Assembly: GCF_964204865.1 (NCBI RefSeq)
Contig: NC_135264.1
Span: forward strand, 6,354,001 to 6,418,000
Direction of reading: 5' to 3'
DNA from: Styela clava
Lineage: Eukaryota > Chordata > Ascidiacea > Stolidobranchia > Styelidae
Length of the DNA stretch: 64,000 nt
In this document: piece by piece, positions 1 to 12,900 of the stretch
How the letters are laid out: each line of letters starts with the position of its first letter
Position numbering within the stretch: position 1 is the first letter of the stretch
The notes under the pieces: generated by a model
The model's input: the letters and a program-made list of their open reading frames with translations, nothing else
What the model was told of the DNA's origin: nothing
The model's database searches: none
Position numbers and translations under genes: made by a program

Positions 1-616
1 ATTTTTGTGGCATTTTCAACCTAATACGCTCAGCAAAGTCAAAGATAGACTGGCTCCCGAGCGCTGTGTTAAACACCTATTCCACGAATGGATTATGTAG
101 GTATATGTTACATTTCTATGCAACAATCGTAAGAGATTCCTCCGTTCCAATGACTTTCTTGTACTCGCGTTGTTTTAACATTTTTTTTGTTAACGAAAAG
201 AATATCCTCGTATACTAAGCAGGTCATAACGTCAGATATTTACTCTTGATGTTTTGTTTTATTAGTTTTAAATTATATTGTTTTTTGATTGAATAAATTC
301 TTATTTCAACATATTGGTATATACATATCTGTTCAAAGAGAGTCGGGACGACAAATTATCAGAATTTAGTAGAATGACATGTCCTACCCATCGAAGGTAC
401 CTTCACATTTAAACTTGTTAACAACCATTAATAATCAGCAAATACTCTCACCGGTGTACTATACCAAAATGCCACAACGTGCTATTCAAGCTCAGTCGGT
501 GTTGGGTACAAGCAGTGGGGGCGGTTCGCGCGAACCTATTCTTGGAATGTGGTGATTCGTGATAACCAGAAAACCCGTTCATTTATGACGTCTTACGACT
601 GCAGCAAATGGATAAC

Positions 617-658
617 GTGCACCACCATTGAGGTGTATATAACCTCAATGTGCACCAC
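617..658. repeat. 24-bp palindrome between 9-bp direct repeats
   Basis: An imperfect palindrome occupies 626-649. Its arms CATTGAGGT and ACCTCAATG pair perfectly; the last G of the second arm, at 650, is also the first base of the right-hand repeat. The block is bordered by exact copies of GTGCACCAC at 617-625 and 650-658. This is what a very short terminal-inverted-repeat insertion, or a large deletion derivative of one, with a 9-bp target duplication would leave. A chance arrangement is possible because the arms are short. Confidence 0.4.
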
Positions 659-1374
659 ACATACTGACCACTAGCTTTATGTATTGCATTTCAAAATCAT
701 TTGTGTTAGATCTATGTAATTTGGATCGCGAAATGGATAGATACAGAGAACTTGTTGTTAGTGAGTTCGATACAAAAGAGAACCTATTCTCAGATTTTCA
801 ATCCCATCACTTGGTACAAGTCTTTTAGCTCCTGAGTCACCGGCCATACGACTGTCAGTGCCGAGTCCTAGCAAATTTCAAACTTCAAGTCACTGCTATT
901 CCGTGTCATTGTAGATTTCATAAGCATTGACTGATGGTAATTTGTTCACCATTGTGGTATAGAGTTACGGAAGATATACCATAACATGAATGATTTTCAT
1001 ACCGAACATTCGTATATTTTTATAGTATTTAGAGTTAAACAGGGTCGCGCATATGCTTTGAAAAACGCTTGTCGACCCGTGCTTATTAATTTTTGATTGA
1101 TTGAGAAAACTTTCCCTTGTCAATTGTTGAAAATATTGTCCAATTTATATTGATTCATCACTATTTGTCTCCGGGTCAAAGCAATAATAAATGAGCAATA
1201 GTAGCAAAAATAAATACCATGATAAAGTCAATTTTGTGAATGCCGAATATGGCAATTACAAAGAAATTAAAGACAAAATGTTTTTTTTTACTCAATCCTA
1301 TTTTTTTTATTCTTTATCATTTCAAGATTACCATTCACTACTATTTTTGTACACGAAGTAGACCTATGAATCGT

Positions 1375-1770
1375 TTTGTTATTTTGTTGTTGTTGTATTC
1401 CTTGTTGAACACGGAGTGGACTTATGAATTGTTTTGTTATTATGTTGTTGTTTTTGTTGTTAGAATTTTTCTTCCTAATATTACGAAAAAATTTGGTTTT
1501 TTCTTCAATTACTGAACAATTGCTTTGAAATTTTAAGTGGTTAAAGATTGTATGTTTCGCTAGAAGGCTATTACTTTCATTTATATCAAATAATTCTGTG
1601 ATCTCTGTGAGATTCGTTCTTTTGTGCGAGCTTTTAAAATTGCGTTCCGTGTTGCGGTTCCGCTTTCGCGTAAGTTCAGATCTGCTGCGAATTTTTACCG
1701 GTAAGCTACTATGACGTATTGCATACCTAATACTCCGTGTCCATATATTTGAGCATCGCTTTCTTTTTGT
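1375..1770 (+). repeat. Interspersed repeat family, copy 1
   Basis: A GTT-rich run is followed by a block containing CAATTGCTTTGAAATTTT, then GTGGTTAAAGATT and AGAAGGCTATTACTTT. The same words in the same order occur near 54950-55200 and 55725-55975. Further on, GTGTCCATATATTTGAGCAT at about 1738-1757 matches 55940-55959. No coding potential or clear terminal repeats are visible. The class is unknown; it may be a non-autonomous transposon or an old LINE end. Confidence 0.6.
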
Positions 1771-2548
1771 TTAATAATCAAATGATACACGCTCAAAAGG
1801 TAAATAAATTGCTGTAATATTAATTTTTCTTATGTGAAACACTCACATTAGAAACATATTAATTATTTTTGAACAAAACGTAGTTAATTGTTGCCGCTGC
1901 CTCAAGCTCTTGAAAGACATTTTTCGTGTGGAATGAGCGGAATACTATAATTTTAAAACTCTTTCAGTAGCCACAGGAAGATCACGGAAATATATATTGA
2001 CAATCACTCCACAGTGTTCAACGCTTATTACAAATTTAATCATTCCTGATACTTTTAATTTTATATTTTCATCAACTTAGAAACGACAATCAAGAGACTC
2101 TCCAGAGCGCAGAAGACTATACCTCGGCTTAATGTGATCCGTCACATCTGTGCACTGTTAATAATGCGCTTTATAAATTCGGTATATTTTATCGGGACGG
2201 AAGTGTACTTTTTTATAGTGCCCCCTTTTGCAAAACACAAGGAACTGTACACTTAAAAGTCACAAGCAGGATAAAGAGACAAAACATAGTTTGCATATAA
2301 ACATAACTTTACTTAAATAATATCAGTATAAAACAACACAATATGGTACAAACATATTATTGTTATTCATCAATACTTTTGTTAGGGACATAAAAAGGAA
2401 GGGGTGAAAGGATCAATTGAAATAAGAACATAATAAATAAACTGATCATAAGTCCTTTTGAGTGTGTAGGTGAGATCGGTATTCTTGAAGGATGTGTTAT
2501 ATGTGGATAAAATATGTCTAATACGAGATGCAGTAACGAACACAAACT

Positions 2549-5500
2549 TTAGTATGTGACCCACCAAGTAACCCACAATGTACCCATGAACCCACTTATT
2601 GACCCCGCTACAACAGTAACTGTAACAGTGTCGAGCCAAACGACCAGAGCTCCAATACCCAGACCCACAATTATTTGAGCCAATTGTATCATACACGTCA
2701 CAAGAGCGCAGTCAGTGCCAACACCCCGTTCTTGAGCAGTACCTTTGAATTTCTGGGAAAAGAAAAAAACGATTATTTTAATGAAATACCATTAAAAAAA
2801 AAAAAAATTTTAGTGATATCATGTTGCTGATATGTTTTAAAATCAACCGTGTTATGCTGCACCCAAGACAACATTTTTCATACTTTGAGTCAAAAATTGA
2901 GTTAAAATCATTTGTAATTAGAATTTTAACAAAAAAGTTAGTAGAATAGTATCTAACCTTGTACCCTTCATGATATTGTGCCACCAGGAAGTATGGTAAA
3001 GTATATAATGTCGCGGACATCACTCCAATCAACGACGATAATATCAGAACACAATATACATTCGGATAAATTGCCATTCCCAGCGCGCCCACAGCGAAAG
3101 CAAAATATCCCAGCATGTAGATAGGCCGGGCTCCAAATCTCTTAATCATCGGCTTAAGAAGAACTGAAACGAAAGAAATATTATTAATCAAGTCTGTTCT
3201 ACGTTAATAACTATTTGCTGCACAGTATTTTTGAGAAGATTAGCCTTTTTTGAGCAAAGTTATTTTGCAAATACTGAATTATACATATCCTCACAAAGTC
3301 GTGTGATTGGAAAATAAGCACTAAATAAAATTGATATGCTTTCAGTTCACTAGTAAATAGTGCTGATTCAGAACGGATCAGCATTTGTGATCTGAAAAAA
3401 CTGGTACCCAATATTAACATGCACCTGGTGAATAGAAATTACATTAAATACTCAAATACTTTATTCTACTTACAGCAGTAGAAGCAAGATGCTACTGCAT
3501 TAATTGTCATTCCCCAGCTTCCCATTTCAACTCCTAATTTGTATGCATCTCCTCGTTCGGTTCCAATAGGTGCTAGTGGATCGCCTCCATACACTTCTTG
3601 GCCCACGAAATCAGTGAAAAACAGAACAACGCACAAGAATGCCATCCATCCGAATAAATGTGCGATACAAAGACTCCTGAAAATGTAACATTTGTTGAAA
3701 AATAGGCTATTTTGATTATACAATACAGCGGGGTACAGTGAAATAAATATATGAGAGGCGTAGAATATATTTCTTGCTTTTGGACCACGGCTGATTTTGT
3801 AAGATGATTTTTGAAATTTCATAAAATTATTATATTCAGGCAAATTATAATAAGCTGTTGAAATTGGAAGAATTGGATAATTACTTAATTTCCTTAGGCA
3901 TTCCGACAATTGATTTCCAAATTTTTTTGGCACCATGCACGCGTTCTTCAGGCACGTCTTCACCATGGAAATCACTTCGTAATAAAGGAGATTCCAAATC
4001 TTCGTCCTGGTCCAAGTCGTCCCTGATTTCTGCGATTCTCGTCTTCCTTGTACGGTTTGACTTTTTCTGATACTTGCGTGGCGCCTCGTGTGGCAGGGGT
4101 CGGTAGGGGTCAGAAAAGTCTTCGTAATTTACAATATCACTCGATTTTTCTGTTCTTTTTGCTGTGTAAGTTCTTGATTTTTCACGCTTATTTGCGCTTT
4201 TACGTACTGGAGAATAATCGTTGGAGAAGGAACTTCCCGAAGAGGAATCAGAATCTGGAAATACAAAAAATCATTGATACCAATCTATAGTATAGCGTTG
4301 GACGCGTATTAACTGGACCTTGTTGACGGTATTACACCCTTTCCCCTAAATAACATTTTAGATAAGTTGAGTGAAACGAAACGGATCCTACCTGACGGGA
4401 CGTTTATCATTTTTCCATTAACTCCGTTATTATTGTAATAGTAAGGTGCAGTTGGCGGATGAGGCAAGGCGCGTCGATTTTCTTGTTGCTTCCTTGTACC
4501 ACTTCTTGGAAGCGAAGCAGATTTGTTTGCCCACGATGCCATTCCTTTTAAATCTGCAACTCCCTTTATTTTTTCACCATAGTTGTCTAATGGAACACCA
4601 TCCTTTCCATTATGCGTGTTGTACTTCATGGCTGGGTATGTGTTTTGTTCTTCGCTAAAGTCTCTTGGAAGACTTTGATATTGATTTTGATAACCGGATT
4701 GCGTCAAGTAGTCATGGATCTGTTCCGCGTCCGGGCGTTCGAAGCTTCCATACAAGCCATTATCTGTTTTCTTAGATTTTCGTCGATCTTTTCTCTGCTT
4801 ACTCTTCATTTTGTATTTCATATGGCGTGATGATATCATGTTTGAAGTATGTGGGGTAGTAATGACGTCATGATCTATGGCAGATTTGGTGTCTTTTGAC
4901 GATCTTTTCAAGTTGTTATTTGCATCAAATTTTCTTGGATTTTCCTCTTCAATTACCATGTACTTTTGTTCTCTTTCAGGGAATCGTCGTTTTCTCGATC
5001 GTACATCCTTTCCGCCGCGGCGTTTTTTAGAAAAAATTGTCTTCTTCTTTATTTTGGTATCTTTCAACTATATGTGAAAAATTTGAATGAAAAAAAGTCA
5101 ACTTACTTTTAAGTTTACCGATGAAAAACTAATTTTATTTCTCTTTATTACTGTTCTTGACTTTAACAGAACGGCAATATGGTCTTACCCGATTTTTCTC
5201 TGGAATGCTAGTCAGATTCATCGCTACACAGATGATAAAAATGAGGGCTGCGAAAACGTAGACGACTTGTCTATCTGATGGAAAATATGTACCAAAACCA
5301 AGATTCCGAACCCATGACACTCCACCGCTTGCATATCCGAGAGCACCGCCCATTCCTGAAACAAAGATCGGCTCAGTTTATTAAATTTGAACTTGAGATA
5401 AAAAAAAATGTCCCGTGATGAAATTCATTCAAAGATTGACTTTACCCGTAAACACAGCTTGATAAAATAATCCGATTTTGACGTCATCTTCATCACATAC

Positions 5501-6880
5501 ATCCATGACGTAAGCGCGAATCGGGCCTTCGATAAAATCAGCGCTAAAATCAAAAACAACAACACCTGCGATCGTTACCAGTATGGTTGCGAGCACGTTT
5601 GATCTAAAAATAACAAGAAATTGAATAGATTAGAAACGAAACAATTTTTACTAAAAATTACTCTGAAAAAGTAATAGAAAACAATAATCCAGTGCCATAC
5701 CTTTCGTTCGTATTCTGACTTCCGACATCATTTGGGTTTCCGACAACTAGCTCCACAAATTGTTCTCCGTTCAAGAAGAAGGTCATCCCGAACAAAAGCA
5801 AAACTGCAAGAATCAAAATGAATGGTCTTCTGCGTCCCCATCGCGTCTTGCACCTGAAAATGAGTACAATCGTATCAAGTGTGTTTATCTTTGGGTAATG
5901 TTACAAATTTTTGATTTAGGCGATATATAGTATTCTCTACAAACAATAAGGGAGTAGGTGAAATTGGCATTCTGTTTTAATTAACTAATTGAACGTGCTA
6001 TTTTGTCGATTATATATATATATATATAATAATAACAAATTACATAACAATGTAAAATCCATACTCACTTATCGCTGAAGCTTCCAATAATTGGCTGAAG
6101 AACAAATCCCAGAATAGGACTTATTACCCACACAAGACTGTACAGGTTTATTGGAAGTCCAATACTTAGCAGAATAGGGGTTGTGAGACTCGCTTCAATG
6201 GCATAACAAAATTCTCTTCCAAACATTATAAAGCTATTCAAAAACAAGCTCATTTTGCTTCTTTTCGGCCTAATGGAAGACGTGGTTGAAACGGACGTAA
6301 ACCCAGAAAACGCGGTGATCGAAGACATGGGCAAAGATATAATTGAGCTCGGAGCACGAATATTTCTTCTTTGTTTCCTTCGCCGAACTCTTCTCGCAAT
6401 TGGCTCTTCTGGGACAGGAAGCAAAGCTCTTGTGCTATGAATATCTTCATTTAGATTCTGGTATGATGGAGCACTAGGATAATTTCCTGGTCCATTTTCA
6501 TGTTGGTCTGGTGAGGTAACTACCACAGTCGGTTGTTGCGGAACGTTAACTTCGAAAACACGTTTACCGACTTTGACAGTGCGAGTTTCGATTGCTTTCT
6601 GTTCTTGAACTTCCAGCATTTCACCTTTTGGCGAAACAAAGGCGTTACTCTCCCCGTTTGGTTCGTCCAACCAGGATTCCTGCCCGAATGACGAACAAGT
6701 CGCGGAAGCAAACCGTTTATTGTCAGCAATCTCCTCTGTGTCGTTGTCGACTGATTTCGATGATCTAGCACTTTGCAAATATTTATTTGTACGCTCTGCT
6801 ATTTGACTAGAAATTGGCATACCTAGCCTATGTTCACAGCTTCTCCAACTAACATAATTTGTGTGTGGAATACAAAACAT
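2549..6880 (-). CDS. SLC45-family sugar/proton transporter, 9 exons, complete
   Basis: Exons (minus strand, 5' to 3'): 6880-6069, 5853-5701, 5603-5446, 5355-5189, 5067-4392, 4254-3885, 3676-3474, 3163-2958, 2752-2549. All junctions are GT-AG, phase is kept throughout, and the sum is 2949 nt (982 residues). This is a major-facilitator-type protein of the SLC45 family, which includes MATP/SLC45A2 and proton-linked sugar transporters. Diagnostic stretches are [12 protein letters not shown] before a GSFSDK loop (end of exon 1), the [10 protein letters not shown] cytoplasmic motif (exon 2), [11 protein letters not shown] (exon 3), and [17 protein letters not shown] written here as [17 protein letters not shown] (exon 7). 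Roughly residues 1-200 are a hydrophilic N-terminus. Membrane segments follow to about residue 430. Exons 5-6 encode a very long Lys/Arg/Ser-rich central loop (about 431-779), and the C-terminal membrane half ends in WVTWWVTY. The loop is longer than I expect for the family. SLC45A1, A2, A3 or A4 orthology cannot be decided here. Confidence 0.88.
6010..6029. repeat. TA dinucleotide microsatellite in SLC45 intron 1
   Basis: About ten TA units lie inside the first intron of the SLC45 gene. It is a simple repeat with no other signal. Confidence 0.85.
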
Positions 6881-7441
6881 TGTTCTTTATAAACCAAACA
6901 AGATTATTTTTGTTACACTATTCTGTCACGCGACAAGTTTTATTTTGTTTTAATGCGGAATTAGGATGCATAAGCTAATTAGACACGATTAGCTTCATTA
7001 AATGTTTATAATAGCCCATGAAATACTTCCTGGAATCACGCTGGTTTCACTAACGCATTCATTAATAAATATTATTCTTTGGAGTAACAAACGATCACAA
7101 TGAAACAGGCAGTGACATAAAAAATTCAATGTCAGTTTGTACTTTTAGTTGCTTTGCAAACATCTAGGCGCAAATTTGCAAATATTTTTCTGCCATGTAA
7201 ATTTGACATGCTTTGACAGGCATCTATAGGAAACGCTTGTATACTAAAATCATTGCATATATATATATACAGTCCTAATTTACTTTATATTTCCTTAACA
7301 TGACAAAAATAGTTAAAAAAAAAGTTTTCATAAAAGTACATGATGTAATTTTAAATAAACTAGGAACCCGTGATAGCTAACCCTAGCTAATTCTATGCCC
7401 GACAACGACTGGTGAACGGACGCAATATACAATATGATCAG

Positions 7442-7459
7442 AGCCATTATATAATGGCT
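7442..7459. repeat. Perfect 18-bp palindrome AGCCATTATATAATGGCT
   Basis: The word is exactly self-complementary. Its left part, with the preceding CAG, recurs at about 62205-62220 (CAGAGCCATTATATAA), so it belongs to a dispersed repeat and is not a unique regulatory site. Confidence 0.6.
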
Positions 7460-8820
7460 GAGCCTTTTGGATGTTTCCCCGAGCATCGAATCCTTTTTAA
7501 TTACAGCAAAACATTAAGTCTACGAAGATGTAACAATGGCAATTTATGCAGTCGCTTGGCTCAAATTAGCTATCAGTTCCTGTAAGAGACATGTGGTTTA
7601 ATGTTTAACATAAATTTTTTTGGACACGCGAACAAGTTTGTATACGCCTATTTTCCAAAATACTTTCAAAATAAGTATTAAAAATTTCGCTGTAATAAAG
7701 TATAGGGAGAAATTCTCTGGGGTTAAGGGCCGGGAAAGTATTCATCGCCTCATCATATTTCCTCCCATCTTGGATATGCAGTAGCAGTGCTATAAACTTT
7801 CACCGCTATATGGTGCTGGAGAGTATTGATATTTCTCTTCAAGGATGCAATGCTGCAGATTTGCAACGGGGCGGGTATTCCCTTGGCTTGGGCTGGAGTA
7901 GATATTCGATAATACTTGTGGCCCAGAAAATACGCTTGCTAATATTCAGATATTGTTGAGGATTGCGCACTATCGTATCATTTTGTAACTAATCTAGATC
8001 TGTAGATAATTACTTCACCATATCTCAGGATGTCCTGTTCACTTTATAACAAAGTTACCGTAAGGACTAAAGAGGTTTCACTATGAATAGTATAGTATGC
8101 TGGGCATTGGTGGCAGGGGATGGAAATTTTAAAGACACCCACAAATTTTCCAATTGCAAGTGTGCTTTCTGTTTAACATGGTTGTTTGTATTGTGCTACT
8201 TTTGATAAATATGCCTTGAATTGTTCATCTTATTTCAATGGCAAAATTATCCATTTTGTATTTTTTTATGAGCTCCTGCAACCTTACTCTGTGGATATTA
8301 TTTTGGCAATATCTATTTTTTCCTCTTCTGACGCCAATAAATGGGTATGTACCACCTAAGACACCAGCATAATTTGACTTTCCTACTGTAACATGGTTCA
8401 CTTTTGCTCATGGTATTTCTTTGTGTGAGTGCTGGAGTGTGTAATTGAGATTGCTTTTACTGTTTTAATAAATGATTTTACACCTCCATGTTGCCTGCCA
8501 ATATTGACAGTGTTTGGATATTGTTTTGGTAAATAGTTTCAATGTAGCCTATAATGATTCAAATGTTCGTATACAATAATGGTAGCTGAGAAATCACCAG
8601 GATTAGCCTTGCAGTAAATATATATAAATATAGCTGATCTCGAATGCTGTAAATTTTGGGTCTGAGATTCCTATATAGCATAAAAATATACAAGTCAAAA
8701 TCTATGAGAGACGCTTGCTGTCAGAAATGCAAAAAATCACCGAAAACCTATCAAATGGTTGAAAAGTAGCATGAAGTTTTGAATAGTGGGAATAAAAATA
8801 GAGTGACAATAGCTTGAAAT

Positions 8821-8900
8821 AGAGGCCGTGGTTCGCCATATGGTTAAGCCGTCCTATCGGCTTTCCTCTCCCTCGGGATAAATGTGTCTATCCTAATCCT
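8821..8900 (+). repeat. SINE 3' fragment
   Basis: It shares GAGGCCGTGGTTCGCCATAT, the TAAGCCGTC..TATCGGCTTTCCTCTCCC block and GGGATAAAT with the 3' body of the full-length SINE copies at 26380 and 47090, then ends in a degenerate ATCCTA tail. The tRNA-like head is missing. Confidence 0.75.
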
Positions 8901-9199
8901 AATAATAGCTGTGAATACAAATACCTAACAATGCGTGCCAATGTTAGAAGAAAATAGTGACTAGTAACACAGGAAAAAACAAAAAAAGCTATATAGGCCT
9001 ATTAATATCAATCAGAGATGGAGGAGGTCGTTGGGATTCTATTACATTTAATTTTATCTACCTGAATTTTGCTATCTGATTTCAAGCGCAACACTTATTT
9101 TACTCCATGTAAGTTATCGACTGGTCTGCTGGTTGAAGCAATTATTTGGCTTTTATCATTTTAAATTGAGTTATAAGCACTGCCCGATTTTGAATCGTG

Positions 9200-9395
9200 T
9201 CCATATTTTTTTGTATACTCGTATTATTCTTTTTTTATATTTTGGTGGGTGGGCACGTACTTGTACGTTTTTTTAACTTTATTTCAAGTTATGCTCGCCT
9301 TCCTGTTAAATCTGTATTTGTTGTCTGTTTACTTTTTTGTATTGTTCTGCTTTTAGTCAGAGAGCCGAAATAAAATGATTGATTGATTGATTGAT
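9200..9395 (+). mobile_element. Probable LINE 3' end with (ATTG)n tail
   Basis: The block ends in GCCGAAATAAAATGATTGATTGATTGA-type sequence: a polyadenylation-like AATAAA next to a short tandem tetranucleotide. That is a typical 3' terminus of some non-LTR retrotransposons in invertebrates. No reverse-transcriptase coding remains upstream. It lies about 570 bp upstream of the DEPDC5 start codon. Confidence 0.5.
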
Positions 9396-9964
9396 ATCAA
9401 TTTCCGTGGTCAGGTTGTCCTAGCACTGTCAGACCAGGCTACCAACCTACTGCAGTACCAGGAGACTGTACCAGAGATATTGTACTGTAGCATTGATAAA
9501 CTTAGTACTAACCTTTGATCAATCACGTAATGCTGTGATGTGTGGGATACTGGGCTATATTTCGAAGATAGTTTGTCTCTATGGATTACAGAATTGTGAT
9601 TGAATGTGCCATACTCCATTACTTTTTTGCATGTGAATTACTGAAATCAATTCTAGGCAAATTTTTATTTTGATTCTAGTGTTTTGTTGTGATTGTTCCT
9701 GCTTTTGAGGTAAACTACGGATGCCTCATGTCTTTAGATTCAAATTCATATCCTTTCTTCATAATTCCGTCTATTTTATTGATATGATGTTGTTTTTCTA
9801 TTACTCCTATTAGTATTGCTGTTTTAATTTATTCTGTTTTTACAGTGTTAGTTGATGACCGAAAGATAAGAAGATAGTGTGATCAAAACAACTAACTTAC
9901 AGTTACTACATCTAATAAACAATTTCTTTAATGTTTTCATGATTGACTTAGTGACTATACTAAA

Positions 9965-12900
9965 ATGGCAGAGTCTGGGATCATGAAGAAATACAAGTTA
10001 AAAATACATCAAGCGAATTTCAGCGGTAAGTTACTACAGTCTGGTGATAATAGTTGGTTGGAAAATTTTTTATCTGGCAGTTTTTAGAAGCTGAATTTTT
10101 TTTTTGCAGAGGAATCACTGGTGATCAACGCTAAAGATTTTCCAGGAGTTAAGAAAGATGACATTCTTAAAATACATAACTGTGATGGAGATACTTCCAA
10201 TCATCTTTTTATGAAAGTAGGTATTTTATGAAGCGTTTTTACATCTTCACTCCGATCTCCAAACAACAGAACAAGGCTGTATACAAGTATCCACCGATAT
10301 ATTAGGAGCTTGTTGAATTATTTCTGAATGGATTGCAATTTTCTGGTTCGGCATTGCTTATCTAATTTACTAGATTAATTTTTTATTTGCTCGGCTGTGT
10401 GGCGCATCGTGCTAAGTACTAGGAAGATGCTGATCACCGAATCTCTGATTACACTGTGTGGGTCGAATCTTGGGAGGATGATTATGTGCCAGATGATTAC
10501 TGGACTTGCCGCCGTAGGGTGGTTCATGTAACCGCTGGTCAGTTACGGCTTCCTCCACCATCAATTCCATACATCTAAAACAGATACCTGGCTAAATAAT
10601 TCCATACCAATATGGACTGGTAACTGTCGAGAGGCCATGGTTCACCATATGATTAAGCCGTCTTATCGGCTTGTCTGTCCCCCAGGATAAATATGTAAAT
10701 CTCTCAATCCCCATCTGGGTCAGCATGGACTTCCAACCGAATATCTTCAATTTATGATGCCAACAACTAAAATTATCTAGGGCTTATCTAATCATGTGGT
10801 GAACTATGACCTCTGGTTTGTTTACCTGCCCATGTCGGGTATTAGAATAGTAAACCAGTTTTTCAGTTTTTCATGCATGGACATTTATAGAACATATGTT
10901 TGATTGGGTTACTTATAAAGTATGAATTCTGCCCAAACAATCTGATATTTATGCACATGAACAATCGTTTCTATTTGAATATTGCACAATTTAGAATATG
11001 GTCCATTATAAAACATTTTTTATTGATGGCAGTATTCTGTAAGCCAAAAATTATTTGAAAAATGTACTAGCCTAATTAAACTTTACTTTTTTAGGTCAAA
11101 TCATTAAAAAGGGAAACAGAGTTACAGAAAGACACAATCAGCATCGAACACACAATCGCAAATCAATTCAATCTTCATGCATTTCAGAGTGTTTACGTTC
11201 TCAAAGTAGATCCTATGGTACGCCTATACTATAAATAATCAAGCATGATCCATTGTTAAAGCATGCCGCTGAGGCATGCTTTATCAATGGTTCATGCTTG
11301 ACCAAGTTCAATACTTTTTACATAGGATATCAGCCTGGATTTACTCGAAGTCACCTTCAAGGACCAGTACATCAGTAGGAGTGATATGTGGAGATTAAAA
11401 CGCCATTTAGTTGGGTCATGCACTTGCATTAATGAGAAAGTTGAGTACTGTGACATTCGAGCACAGGTAATATTGAAATATTTTGTGGAATATATATGTA
11501 TTTCAACGTGTATTTTCATACATCATTGTATTTCATACTGCATATCCTCGCATGTAAGTCGACGCTACAAATCGCAAGCACTTATCGTGAGAACTTACTG
11601 TGGTTCGAGTTGTAGCTGTTGGAATTAAGTTATCATAATGTCATTTTGTTTGAGTGCGATCAGAGTTGCGAGTATAAGCCGAATTTTTAGTGCGATCGAG
11701 AGTTTTGCGTATAAGCCAACCCCTTAGTTTGGCAACTTTTTTTTTAGTTTTAAACTCGCGATATGCCAGGATATACGTTCAAATTGATTTCATAGGTAGC
11801 TGCAGTACTTTAAAATCAGAATAACAGGAAATACATATTGGGGAGGTGTTTCAAAATCTAAATCCAGACCTCCCATGCAATGGCTTCTGAAACAGTCGCC
11901 GCATTAAACCACTTGTTAAAAATAAGACGTTTTCAACGGATGGCGAACTTTCTGTTTCGCAAAATAGCCCATACCATCCATGACCAGTACGGGCCTGGCC
12001 GTTAAAAAATCTTACCATATTAATTTAATTGTATGTTGTAATTGTATTAATTTAATTTTATGGTGTCTATAAAGCATTTTCAAGCATTCAATTTTTCACA
12101 TTTTACACTCTGCAGGTGAATGAACTTTGGATTGATAGTAATAAAGTGAAATGTGGTCTTGTGACGGACAATACTAGAATAGTTCTGCGATCTGCATCAG
12201 CTCTTGTTTATATTTTTCTTCAAATGAGTTCGGAAATGTGGGATTTTGATGATTATGGACAATTGCAATTTGAAAGAGCAGTTAATGGATTTTTAAAAGT
12301 AAGATCATTATGTTAACACCTTTGTGAGATTTTGATTTATGGTATTAAACCTGCAAAATGGGATTTATATAGGCAATAATTTTTGAATATCTGTATTATT
12401 AAGCTTTGTGCTTCTAAGACTGCCATCTTGGGTTAGACTTCACAAAATATACCATTTTTAAGGTGTTTTTTGGTAGATTTCGATTAAAATTTGCATTGCC
12501 ATCAAGAACTAGTTTATACAGGCTATTAGAATATATAGGTTTGTTGCCCCTCACCTCACCCATTGTAAAATATCTCACTTAAAAATAGTATTTTGAATCT
12601 CAATTTCAGAGTTCCCATAAATCTTTTTATATTTAGCTATTAATAACCCCTTTCGTGCGATTTTACATACCTCAACCCTCTCATTAAACCAAGTTGGCTG
12701 ACAGCAGGGATGGCCAAAACCGAATAGTTCACTATTTCGAATACATTCGAAATTATTTTTTTCGAATATGAAATTTCGAATACTTCGAAAATAAAATCCA
12801 TTAATTGAAGCTTACCTAAATGTATGTAGGAATTTCCATACAATAAGCAATGGAATAACTGCTATCTACAAGTTACAACCTAGCTATATTACCAGGCATT

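Larger units (their letters stand above)
1..2548. other. Left intergenic region, no supported gene
   Basis: No open frame here looks like a protein-coding exon; the longest, near 1240-1515, is low-complexity Phe/Tyr/Val-rich translation of AT-rich DNA. The stretch holds a small palindrome between direct repeats (617-658) and one copy of an interspersed repeat (about 1375-1770) that recurs at 54.9 kb and 55.7 kb. It lies downstream of the minus-strand SLC45 gene, so the part nearest 2549 should include that gene's 3' untranslated region. I could not place a clear polyadenylation signal there. Confidence 0.6.
6881..9964. other. Divergent intergenic region between SLC45 and DEPDC5
   Basis: The two genes are transcribed away from each other, with start codons 3.08 kb apart, so both promoters probably lie here. 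I see no TATA box or CpG-rich block that I can assign with confidence. The interval contains a perfect 18-bp palindrome (7442-7459), one copy of a two-copy repeat (about 7569-7740, resembling 50045-50225), a SINE 3' fragment (8821-8900) and a LINE-like 3' tail (9200-9395). No exon was recognised. Confidence 0.6.

Noticed and set aside
1240-1515. A small membrane protein gene of 91 residues
   Set aside because: The Phe/Tyr/Val richness follows from T-rich DNA, and the frame overlaps a dispersed repeat.
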